Positions 43,248-50,949 of a stretch of DNA of 64,000 nt are shown one piece after another (the first letter of the stretch is position 1; each line of letters starts with the position of its first letter). The translations under genes and the position numbers were made by a program. The notes below the pieces were generated by a model. It worked only from the letters and a program-made list of their open reading frames with translations, was not told the DNA's origin and did not search any database. The stretch is from the NCBI GenBank assembly GCA_050331115.1, contig JBHJHD010000093.1:3702-67701 (forward strand). The letters are read 5' to 3'. This DNA comes from JBCCAG01 sp050331115. GTDB taxonomy: Bacteria > Cyanobacteriota > Cyanobacteriia > CAKZMO01.

Positions 43248-45404
43248 GTGCAAATACCGCTTGACTACTACCGGATTTTAGGGTTGCCCATTCAGGCAAC
43301 CGAGGATCAACTGCAGCACGCCCATCGCGATCGCATGCTGCAGCTGCCTCGGCGTGAGTATTCAGAGGTGGCGATCGCCGCGCGCCGGCAGCTGATCGAC
43401 GAGGCCTACGAGGTGCTAAGCGATCCCGAACAGCGGCAAGCCTATGACGCCAAGTTTCTAGCCTCTTCCTATGTCACTGGCGGCGAGGGCCGCGAGGGCA
43501 GTGGGGGAGATGGGTCCGCTTTAGAGCGCGCATCGTCAGAACAGCCCGCTCCGCCCCTGCCCAGCATCACCATCGAAGACAAGCAGCTCATTGGGGCGCT
43601 GCTAATCCTGCTAGAGCTTGGGGAGTATGAGCTTGTGCTCAAGCTAGGTCGCCCCTACCTAAGCAGCGGCAACAGCAGCCTAGAGAGCGGTCAGTACGGC
43701 GATCCGGCTGTTGTGGGCGCTGACATTGTGCTGACCCTCGCCCTGGCCTGCCTTGAGCTTGGGCGGGAGCAGTGGCACCAGGGACAGTATGAAAATGCGG
43801 CGGAATCTCTAGAGACGGGTTTGGACTTACTGGTAAAAGAAGGGCTGTTTGCCGGGGTGCGGGGCGAAATGCAGACCGAGCTGTTTAAGCTACGACCCTA
43901 TCGAATTTTAGAGCTGCTGGCGCTGCCCGATGATCAGGAGGTCGAGCGCTACCGAGGATTTCAGCTATTGCAGGCCATGCTAGAGGAGCGCCATGGCATC
44001 GACGGCAGCGGCAACGATCGCTCTGGGCTAAGCACGGACGATTTTCTGCGGTTTATTCAGCAGCTGCGCAGCTACTTGACGGTGGCGGAGCAGCAAAACC
44101 TCTTTGAGCGCGAAGCAAAGCGCCCGTCTGCCGTTGCGGCCTATCTTGCCGTCTATGCCCTGATTGCCGGCGGCTTTGCTTACCAGCAGCCCGCCCTAAT
44201 TCAGCAGGCCAAGACCATGCTGCTTGGCCTTTCAGCGCGCCAGGACGTTTCTCTAGAGTTTGCCATTTGCGCCCTGCTGCTGGGACAGACCGACGACGCC
44301 AACCGCGCGATTGAGCAGACTCAAGAAACCGAGGTGCTAAGCGTCGTCCGTCGGCATTCCCAGGGATCTCCCGACCTGCTGCCGGGGCTCTGCTTCTACG
44401 CTGACCAGTGGCTGCAGAAAGACGTCTTCCTCTACTTCCGCGACTTGGCCTCTCGCACCGCCTCGCTCAAGACCTATTTCGCCAATCCCACGGTACAGGC
44501 CTATCTAGAGAAGCTGCCGGAAGACCCTAAATCGACCTGGCCAGCGGCGGCGCACAATGGCTCAACCGCAACCACGCTGCTAGAGCACGAGCGCGTTTCT
44601 TCAAAATCTACCCGTCCCGCGGCTGCGGCCACCGCTGGCGCTTCGCGCCGATCGGCGTCTTCACTGCAGGTGGCTGAGCGGGTCGCCCAGTCGCCCAAGC
44701 GATCGCGTCGCGGACGGTCCACTGACAAAGTTACCGTCCCCCCTCGGAATAGCGACGAGGTCCAAGGCGACTCCAAAACACCCGCAAAGCGCTCCCGAGG
44801 CGGTCCGCGGCTAGATCGCCTGATTTTGTTGGGGGGCATTGCGCTACTGGGCCTCCTTCTCACCTGGATGGTGCTCAACCGATTTTTCCGCTGGCTCGAT
44901 CAGCAGTTTGCGAGCCCATTGGCGGGAGAGCAGCTTGAGATTACCCTTGTTCAGCCCGTGGTTACGATTCCAGAGCCAGAGCCCCCCGTTCAGGCGCAGC
45001 CTGCACCTGAGGGCGAGCTGACCCAGGCCGCAGCAGAGTCAATCGTTCAGAACTGGTTTGCCGTCAAAGGCGAAGCCCTGGGCGAGAACCACAACGTCGA
45101 TGCTCTCGATCGCGCCCTGACGGGTGACCTGCTGGGCAACTGGCAGAACCGGGCCACAAGCGCCGCCGCAGACGAAGTATACGGGGTATATGACTATCCC
45201 ACGCTAGATGTGCTGGATGTGGACTGGAGTGAGGAAACCCCAGACCTTGCCAGCGTGGATGTGGCTGTGACCGAAGAGGCAAACTTCTTCAGCGCAGACG
45301 GCACCCCTAATCCCAGCGACAGCTACACCAGTGACCTCCAGGTGCGCTATAGCCTCGTGCGCGAGAGCGAGCAGTGGAAGATCGAAGCCATTGAGCTGCT
45401 GTAG
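43248..45404 (+). CDS. ftn2: Cell division protein Ftn2/ZipN (ARC6 homologue)
   Basis: Membrane division protein that anchors and stabilises the FtsZ ring in cyanobacteria and corresponds to plant ARC6. Residues 4-68 are a J-like domain (LDYYRILGLPIQATEDQLQH in part) lacking the HPD triad. A helical TPR-like region follows (110-430), then a basic/Ser-rich linker (430-525) and one membrane segment at about 524-545 (LILLGGIALLGLLLTWMVLN). The periplasmic ARC6/PARC6-type domain (610-718) ends RESEQWKIEAIELL. The start is a GTG with aggaaa upstream. Confidence 0.92.
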   Translation: MQIPLDYYRILGLPIQATEDQLQHAHRDRMLQLPRREYSEVAIAARRQLIDEAYEVLSDPEQRQAYDAKFLASSYVTGGEGREGSGGDGSALERASSEQPAPPLPSITIEDKQLIGALLILLELGEYELVLKLGRPYLSSGNSSLESGQYGDPAVVGADIVLTLALACLELGREQWHQGQYENAAESLETGLDLLVKEGLFAGVRGEMQTELFKLRPYRILELLALPDDQEVERYRGFQLLQAMLEERHGIDGSGNDRSGLSTDDFLRFIQQLRSYLTVAEQQNLFEREAKRPSAVAAYLAVYALIAGGFAYQQPALIQQAKTMLLGLSARQDVSLEFAICALLLGQTDDANRAIEQTQETEVLSVVRRHSQGSPDLLPGLCFYADQWLQKDVFLYFRDLASRTASLKTYFANPTVQAYLEKLPEDPKSTWPAAAHNGSTATTLLEHERVSSKSTRPAAAATAGASRRSASSLQVAERVAQSPKRSRRGRSTDKVTVPPRNSDEVQGDSKTPAKRSRGGPRLDRLILLGGIALLGLLLTWMVLNRFFRWLDQQFASPLAGEQLEITLVQPVVTIPEPEPPVQAQPAPEGELTQAAAESIVQNWFAVKGEALGENHNVDALDRALTGDLLGNWQNRATSAAADEVYGVYDYPTLDVLDVDWSEETPDLASVDVAVTEEANFFSADGTPNPSDSYTSDLQVRYSLVRESEQWKIEAIELL

Positions 45405-45533
45405 ACCTGACGCGGGTCAGCATCCGCAAGCGGTTGACGACGACGAGTCAGCGCGCGGGTCATTACAAATGTTTTAATGGGGACAGGCATCGAACCCCGC
45501 GCCCGGATGCCCGTTGCTGTTGGGACTTTTTCT

Positions 45534-46001
45534 ATGAATGAGCAGGTCAGTAAGGCATTAACCGATCTCAAGCATCCGGACCAATCGGTGCGGGAAGAGG
45601 CCACGCAGCAGCTCTGGCAAAGCTGGTTTTACCAGAAAGGGGTGATCGGCTTGGAGGCCTTGCGGCGTAGCCAGGCGGCTCTCGAAGCTGGGCGTATCGA
45701 TGAGGCCGAGCGCTATCTTAGCGAAATTGTCGAAGTTCAACCCGACTTTACCGAGGCGTGGAATCGCCGCGCCGTGCTCTACTACACCCGCCAGGACTAC
45801 CGTAAGGCGATCGCCGACTGTAAGCGGGTAATCGACTTGGTGCCGTTCCACTTTGGCGCCCTCCACGGCCTTGGCCTCTGTTACGCTGCCCTAGGGGACT
45901 ACCGAGCGGCGATCCATGCCTTTAAGCAGGCGCTAGAGATTCAGCCTTACTCTCTGGTCAATCAGCGGCTGGTTTTGGAGTGCACGGCCCGCTTGACCTG
46001 A
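45534..46001 (+). CDS. TPR protein
   Basis: A 155-residue soluble protein with at least three tetratricopeptide units in the second half (RIDEAERYLSEIVEVQPD, DYRKAIADCKRVIDLVPF, DYRAAIHAFKQALEIQPY). A shorter helical lead-in begins MNEQVSKALTDLKHPDQSV. I chose the ATG at 45534; two earlier in-frame starts give a Pro-rich extension. It follows ftn2 by 129 bp on the same strand. The function is unknown, probably protein-protein contact. Confidence 0.78.
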   Translation: MNEQVSKALTDLKHPDQSVREEATQQLWQSWFYQKGVIGLEALRRSQAALEAGRIDEAERYLSEIVEVQPDFTEAWNRRAVLYYTRQDYRKAIADCKRVIDLVPFHFGALHGLGLCYAALGDYRAAIHAFKQALEIQPYSLVNQRLVLECTARLT

Positions 46002-46107
46002 GGGCGTCAATGCCCCAATGTAGATCTGGGTCAGCCGCCTAACTTCCCAAAAGCCTCCTGAGTAGCCGCTGAGCGCCGGAAACAATAGAAGAGCAATTTT
46101 TTTAACT

Positions 46108-46449
46108 ATGACAATTGCCTACGTTTTTGCGCCCGCCTACACTTCCTTAGGTACGGATGAGGCCCCCGGTTTTCTAGACTGGGTGGACAGCCGCCTCAAG
46201 GCGGGGGCGGGCTATCTGCTGGTGGATTTACAGAATATCCAGGAAATCGGCAGCAGCGGGCTAGGCACGCTAATGATTGCCCGCAATCGAGCTCGGCGGG
46301 CTGGCGCCACGCTGATGCTCTGCTCCCTAACCCCGTCTACTCGCCTCTGCTTAGACCGGGCGGGCATGCTAGAAAAATTTAAGATCTACAGCGATCGTCA
46401 GGCGTTTGAGCAGCAGATGGACGCCCCTACCGATCTATCGCTCTCCTAA
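46108..46449 (+). CDS. STAS-domain protein (anti-sigma factor antagonist type)
   Basis: A 113-residue STAS protein of the SpoIIAA/RsbV type. These bind anti-sigma kinases and are switched by phosphorylation of one serine. The phosphoacceptor loop is VDLQNIQEIGSSGLGTLMIA; the serine pair in GSSGLG holds the expected site. LCSLTPSTRLCLDRAGM matches the later helix. No kinase or phosphatase gene is adjacent. The ATG at 46108 is clear. Confidence 0.85.
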   Translation: MTIAYVFAPAYTSLGTDEAPGFLDWVDSRLKAGAGYLLVDLQNIQEIGSSGLGTLMIARNRARRAGATLMLCSLTPSTRLCLDRAGMLEKFKIYSDRQAFEQQMDAPTDLSLS

Positions 46450-46503
46450 AGGCCTAGCTAAGGCCAAGCTGGGCCTTAGCTCAAGCCGAACTCAACCGAC
46501 GCC

Positions 46504-47172
46504 ATGTCAAACCGCACCCTCGCTCTGACCGACGATCTCTATCGCTACCTGCTGTCGGTCTCGCTGCGAGAGCCCGAGGTCTTGGCCCAGCTGCGCCGCG
46601 AGACCGCTCAGCACCCCATGGGCCAGATGCAGGTGGCTCCCGAACAGGGACAGCTCATTCAGCTGCTGCTGACCCTGATGCAGGCGGAGCGGGTGCTAGA
46701 GGTGGGCGTCTTCACCGGATATAGCTCTACGGCCATCGCCCTGGCGCTGCCGGACCACGGGACGCTGGTGGCCTGCGACGTCAGCGAGGAATATACCGCC
46801 ATCGCTCGCCGCTACTGGCAGCAGGCGGGGGTGGCGGGCAAAATTACGCTACACCTGTCGCCGGCCCTAGAGACCCTAGACGGCTTCATCGACGCGGGCC
46901 AGACCAACACCTTTGACGCCGCCTTCATCGACGCTGATAAGTCGAGCTACGACGCCTACTACGAGCGATCGCTGCAGCTTGTGAGGCCGGGCGGCCTGAT
47001 TATGATTGACAATATGCTTTGGTCGGGGCGGGTGGCGGACCCGACCGTTCAAGATAGGCGCACCAAGACGATTCGCGCCCTCAACGCCAAAATTCACCAC
47101 GATGAGCGGGTGTTGCCCTGTCTGTTGCCCGTTGCGGACGGGCTGACGCTGGCGCTCAAGCGCAAGGGTTGA
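46504..47172 (+). CDS. Class I SAM-dependent O-methyltransferase (family 3)
   Basis: A 222-residue methyltransferase of the catechol/caffeoyl-CoA O-methyltransferase family. Motif I is VLEVGVFTGYSSTAIALAL, with the SAM-binding acid in LVACDVSEEY. The metal site is in FIDADKSSYDAYYE and MIDNMLWSGRVADP, as in divalent-cation-dependent members. The start MSNRTLALTDDLYRYLLSVS fits relatives. The substrate is unknown. Its stop abuts that of the convergent VOC gene. Confidence 0.9.
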   Translation: MSNRTLALTDDLYRYLLSVSLREPEVLAQLRRETAQHPMGQMQVAPEQGQLIQLLLTLMQAERVLEVGVFTGYSSTAIALALPDHGTLVACDVSEEYTAIARRYWQQAGVAGKITLHLSPALETLDGFIDAGQTNTFDAAFIDADKSSYDAYYERSLQLVRPGGLIMIDNMLWSGRVADPTVQDRRTKTIRALNAKIHHDERVLPCLLPVADGLTLALKRKG

Positions 47173-47553
47173 TCAGACCTTTTCGGGGCGCTGCTCCGTC
47201 AGCTCAATCACGTTGCCGTCCGGGTCCTGCACAAACAGCGCCCGCCGCCCAGAGGCGCTCATCTGGAAGGGGCAGCCGGCGGGGCCGAGGGCGGCGATCG
47301 CGGCCTCGAGGTCGGGGATGGCGATGGCGAAGTGGGGCCGGCGGCCCCACTTGGGGTGAGTGTCTTTGGCGGCGATGGTATCGGCGACAATCAGGTGAAT
47401 CTGCGCGTCCCCTAGGGCGTACCAGGCTCCAGCGTAGGAGAGCGATCGCTTGACTTTGGTGAGGCCCAGGACGTCGCCGTAGAAGGCCTCAGCGCGATCG
47501 AGATCGCTGACCAGCAGCGCCGTATGGAGGAGTTGAGCGGGTTGAATCGTCAT
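47173..47553 (-). CDS. VOC family (glyoxalase/bleomycin-resistance fold) protein
   Basis: A 126-residue vicinal-oxygen-chelate protein. Metal-ligand candidates are His in LLHTALLVSDLDRAEAFY, the His in RPHFAIAIPDLEAA and Glu in DPDGNVIELTEQ. This two-module pattern (beta-alpha-beta-beta-beta) is typical, but the reaction cannot be told. I chose the ATG at 47553 (MTIQPAQLL); the open frame to 47634 overlaps the HIT gene. It is convergent with the methyltransferase gene with no gap at all. Confidence 0.85.
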   Translation of the reverse strand: MTIQPAQLLHTALLVSDLDRAEAFYGDVLGLTKVKRSLSYAGAWYALGDAQIHLIVADTIAAKDTHPKWGRRPHFAIAIPDLEAAIAALGPAGCPFQMSASGRRALFVQDPDGNVIELTEQRPEKV

Positions 47554-47630
47554 GGTATTGGGTAAAGGGCATACTTTACGGTCTAGAACTTTTAGGCTGG
47601 CTGTTCTTGACCTTTGTCGGCCTAAATCGT

Positions 47631-48062
47631 TCAAAAGCTTAGCTTTGCCGCCATCTCGTCTAGCTGCGATCGCGTCGGCTCCGCCAAATCCCGCTCCCGA
47701 AACTTCACCGCCCCATCCTCCGCATAGGCCAGATGCTTGTGCATGATGTCCAGCGGATGGTATTGAGGCAGCACGTGCAGGTGGGCGTGGGGCACCCCAA
47801 ACCCATGCACCACCATCCCCACCCGCAGCGGTGCGTACACCTCGCGAATCTTGCGGCCCACGCGCTGCGCAGTCAACATGATGCTTGCCGATAGGTCATC
47901 CGGCATGTCGGTGAAATGGTCGATATGCGCCCTGGGAATCACCAGGCAGGCCCCCTCATAGACCGGCTGCAGGGGCGTGATCGCCATGATGTCGTCGTCC
48001 TCATAAACCACGCTGGCCGGAGCCTCCCCAGCCGCGATCGCGCAAAACGGGCAGTTTTTCAT
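47631..48062 (-). CDS. HIT-family nucleotide-binding protein
   Basis: A 143-residue histidine-triad protein. The triad is VPHAHLHVLP. The N-terminal CPFCAIAAGEAPASVVYEDD is typical of bacterial HIT hydrolases, and the CxxC pair may bind zinc. Members hydrolyse AMP-lysine-type phosphoramidates or dinucleoside polyphosphates; the true substrate is unknown. The ATG at 48062 is clear. It lies 77 bp upstream of the VOC gene in the same direction. Confidence 0.9.
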   Translation of the reverse strand: MKNCPFCAIAAGEAPASVVYEDDDIMAITPLQPVYEGACLVIPRAHIDHFTDMPDDLSASIMLTAQRVGRKIREVYAPLRVGMVVHGFGVPHAHLHVLPQYHPLDIMHKHLAYAEDGAVKFRERDLAEPTRSQLDEMAAKLSF

Positions 48063-48142
48063 GGATCACCGTAAAGAGTACGCCTTTATTTAAGCCTGTC
48101 ATAGCCCTAATGTTGCGTTGGCCCCGTCACTTCTCTAGGGTC

Positions 48143-48634
48143 TTATCGGCTTGACGAGCGACTCTGCTCCGAGTCTCGGGAGGATGACTCTCGCAACGGC
48201 GACGGCTCCTGAACGCGCTCCCGCAGCAGCTGTAGCTGCCGCTGGTTCGCCTGCACCGACTCCGTCAGCGCCTCCAGCTCGGTGGGCGTATTTTCTCGCA
48301 GCGTCTGTAGCTGCCGGTCCTGGTTTTGAAGCTCCTCCTCAATTATCGCCAGCTGATCTTGTATCTCAGTGGCCATGCCGGTCGCTTGCTCTAGGTCACG
48401 CTGGGCAATTTGCTCTTGCACCAGCAGACGATAGGCCAGCCAGCCCGCCACGCCCAGCCCGACTAGGGTCGCAACCACTAGGCCCAGCAGCAGCGTCTGG
48501 ATGAGGTTACGGGTCTTTGCCAGCTTGGTCTGCAGCTCATCGACTGTCAGCCTGAGATTGGCTTGCCGCTCCTGCAGACTCTCTAGAGAAGACTGGGAAT
48601 TGGGGCGGCTAGGTTGGGAGTTGGGGTTAGCCAT
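48143..48634 (-). CDS. Membrane-anchored coiled-coil protein
   Basis: A 163-residue protein. A Ser/Asn/Pro-rich start (1-18) and a short coiled coil (about 19-42) lead to one membrane helix (about 44-70, LIQTLLLGLVVATLVGLGVAGW in part). A second coiled coil (about 72-145) is rich in Gln, Glu and Leu, and the tail is Ser/Arg-rich. No family is recognised. It lies 29 bp downstream of... the following gene order is MscS (48664) then this gene on the same strand, so co-transcription with the MscS pair is possible. Confidence 0.68.
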   Translation of the reverse strand: MANPNSQPSRPNSQSSLESLQERQANLRLTVDELQTKLAKTRNLIQTLLLGLVVATLVGLGVAGWLAYRLLVQEQIAQRDLEQATGMATEIQDQLAIIEEELQNQDRQLQTLRENTPTELEALTESVQANQRQLQLLRERVQEPSPLRESSSRDSEQSRSSSR

Positions 48635-48663
48635 GGTATCTGAGGGTTATCTAATGCTTAACG

Positions 48664-49770
48664 CTATAGCGACATGGGAGAATCGACGTAGACCGTCGGT
48701 TCTGGAACGGTAAATCTGAGATTATAGGCCTGAAGCTGCTGGGCGATCGCGAAGTTTGCCAGCTCCAGCAGGCGCTTGCGCAGCTCTAAGGAATTTTTAC
48801 TGGGGTTGGTAATGAAGAAGAAGATGCGCACGCGGGCGCCGTCTTCTTCTGTGACGTGCTGTACCCGCGTGCTGGCTTTGTCAAAGCCCCAGAAGATTTG
48901 GCTCTCTCTCTCGACAATTTGGGTGACCAAGGCCTGCTCATCTATCGCTAGCCGGTGGTTGAACGCCAAGCACAGCATGGCCATGGTTTTTTTACCCCGG
49001 CTGACGTTTTCAATGTTCTTGCTGGCCATAGTAGAGTTGGGCACAATCATCATCGTATTTTGGGCAATTAGGCGAATCTTGGTGGAGCGCAGCCCCACTG
49101 CCTCTACCCGGCCGTAGACGTCTTCGCCGTAGGGGTTAAAGTTCACGCGAATATGCTCCCCGGAGACATAGGGGCGATCGAGGTAGAGTTCTAGGGTACC
49201 GAACAGCCGGCTAAGGGTCTGCTGGGCCGCAAAGGCCACGGCCGCGCCACTGATGCCCAAGCCGGCCCCTAGCGCTACTAAGTTTACCCGTAGCCCAACC
49301 GCAAAAATCACAATAGCCAGCGCCACGATCGCCACGTAGATCAGGGTTTCGAAAATGAGCACCACTTCGCTCACCTCCCCAAACCATCGGCGCACTAGGC
49401 TGATCACCGAACGATGGATCACCTGGCGCGCCACCCGCGACGCTAGCCAGCCCAAGGTGATCGATAGGGCGGAGTAAACGAACAGGCCTAGGAAGCTGTA
49501 AACGTCTTCATATTTCACTAGCAGCGTCAGCGCGATCGCTACGAACAGCAGCGCCCCCGCCAGGATAATCGAGTCGCGGTAGGGGCGGATGAACTGGTTG
49601 TAGGTTTGACCATCGCCGATTCCCCAGCGCGCTAGGCGAGCTAAAGCATAGCGCACAGCCGCAACGAACCACTGCCCTATAAAGGGCGAGAGCACCACCG
49701 ACGCAATAAAAATGCCGAGCCGAAGGAGTAGCTCGATGACGTATCGCCGAATATCAGGGTCTATATCCAC
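48664..49770 (-). CDS. MscS-family mechanosensitive channel
   Basis: A 368-residue small-conductance mechanosensitive channel-type protein. About five membrane segments lie before residue 180. The pore-lining Gly/Ala-rich helix (VNLVALGAGLGISGAAVAFA in part) is followed by the beta domain (LYLDRPYVSGEHIRV, VYGRVEAVGLRSTKI, MMIVPNSTMAS) and a C-terminal alpha/beta domain. The start is a GTG at 49770, directly preceded by an in-frame TTG. A second MscS gene lies upstream (49821-50840) on the same strand. Confidence 0.88.
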   Translation of the reverse strand: MDIDPDIRRYVIELLLRLGIFIASVVLSPFIGQWFVAAVRYALARLARWGIGDGQTYNQFIRPYRDSIILAGALLFVAIALTLLVKYEDVYSFLGLFVYSALSITLGWLASRVARQVIHRSVISLVRRWFGEVSEVVLIFETLIYVAIVALAIVIFAVGLRVNLVALGAGLGISGAAVAFAAQQTLSRLFGTLELYLDRPYVSGEHIRVNFNPYGEDVYGRVEAVGLRSTKIRLIAQNTMMIVPNSTMASKNIENVSRGKKTMAMLCLAFNHRLAIDEQALVTQIVERESQIFWGFDKASTRVQHVTEEDGARVRIFFFITNPSKNSLELRKRLLELANFAIAQQLQAYNLRFTVPEPTVYVDSPMSL

Positions 49771-49820
49771 CAACAGCTGCTCAAATTGCTAAAGGCATGG
49801 CCCAAGGCATGGTCCAGACA

Positions 49821-50840
49821 TCAGATTGTCATGGGCTGACTGACGTCTACGACGCTTTCGCTCATATCAAACTCGACGCCGTAGTCCCGCAGCCGCTTAA
49901 CCATATTCTCACGGGCCATCTCCAGCAGCCCCTGACGCAGATCCATCGACTTGCCGGTCGAGCCCAGGATGAAGAAAGTGACCTGCGCCTGAGTGCTGTT
50001 TTGCTCGAAGCTTGTGCTCAGATCGTCATATGTCACCTGGGTGAGGCGATGGTCGATGCCGGCGATATCGCTGGTGCTGCTAAAAATGAGCTGCTCGATC
50101 AGAGCCTTCTCCTCAGCGCTCATGCTGCGGAAGAACGTCAGGGTGACAATGGAGATGACCCGCCGCGCCCCGGTCATGTTTTCGATGTTGATCTGCGCCA
50201 GGTTACTGTTGGGAATCACCACCAGCGTATTTTTTCCTGAGAGCCGCACTTTCGTCGAACGCCACCCCATAGACTCCACCCGGCCGATGGTGCGATCGGG
50301 TAGGCGGATATAGTCGTCGATTGTGAAGGGGCGATCGATAAACAGCACCACGCTCCAGAGAATCTGCTCAATCACCTTTTGGGACGCAAACGCAATGGCA
50401 AAGCCGCCAATGCCCAGGCTAGCCGCTAGGCCAATGAGGTTAATGCGGTGTGCCTGGGCAAAGCAGAAGATAATGATCAGCACCACGGCGGCCTCGGCGA
50501 GAAATTTGCCCAGGGTCAGCAGCTCGCTATTGATCTTACGCTCGTCCTGAACCGCGATCTCTAGCAGATAGCGATCGAAGAGCTGGGACGACAGCTTAAA
50601 GCTCAGGGCCGCAACGCTGATAGCGAGCAAAAAGCTCAGCGGCAGCTCCACCACGCTCAACCAGAGTCCGTGGGGGACCGCCAGAATGACGAGATCGATT
50701 GCCGTTAACCCAATGACCCAGGCCAGGTCGGCTCTGTAGGGCCGCAGCACATCGCGGTAGAAGACCTCGGCATTGGATGAGCCTGCCCAAGTGGCGATCG
50801 CCTCGAATAGCTTTGAGTAAGTCGACAGCGGAGAACCCAT
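49821..50840 (-). CDS. MscS-family mechanosensitive channel, second copy
   Basis: A 339-residue MscS-type protein. Four membrane segments precede the pore helix (INLIGLAASLGIGGFAIAFA in part), followed by FIDRPFTIDDYIRLPDRTIG (in part), GWRSTKVRLSGKNTLVVIPN (in part) and a C-terminal alpha/beta domain. It resembles its neighbour in order of motifs but differs widely in sequence, so the pair is an old duplication or two separate lineages. The ATG at 50840 is clear. It probably starts a transcript through 48143. Confidence 0.88.
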   Translation of the reverse strand: MGSPLSTYSKLFEAIATWAGSSNAEVFYRDVLRPYRADLAWVIGLTAIDLVILAVPHGLWLSVVELPLSFLLAISVAALSFKLSSQLFDRYLLEIAVQDERKINSELLTLGKFLAEAAVVLIIIFCFAQAHRINLIGLAASLGIGGFAIAFASQKVIEQILWSVVLFIDRPFTIDDYIRLPDRTIGRVESMGWRSTKVRLSGKNTLVVIPNSNLAQINIENMTGARRVISIVTLTFFRSMSAEEKALIEQLIFSSTSDIAGIDHRLTQVTYDDLSTSFEQNSTQAQVTFFILGSTGKSMDLRQGLLEMARENMVKRLRDYGVEFDMSESVVDVSQPMTI

Positions 50841-50887
50841 GGGAAACTCTGAAAGATAATGCCGCCTTTATTCTAGGCGATTGCACT

Positions 50888-50923
50888 AAGAAGCCAGGAC
50901 TCTCTAAGGAGCCCTGGCTTCTT
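50888..50923 (-). terminator. Terminator-like hairpin after the nuclease gene
   Basis: aagaagccagg (50888-50898) pairs perfectly over 11 bp with cctggcttctt (50913-50923), with a 14-nt loop. It lies 27 bp after the leftward nuclease stop. The 3' arm is T-rich on the minus strand. Confidence 0.7.
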
Positions 50924-50949
50924 GAATTTAGACCTTAAGAATAAGGCCC

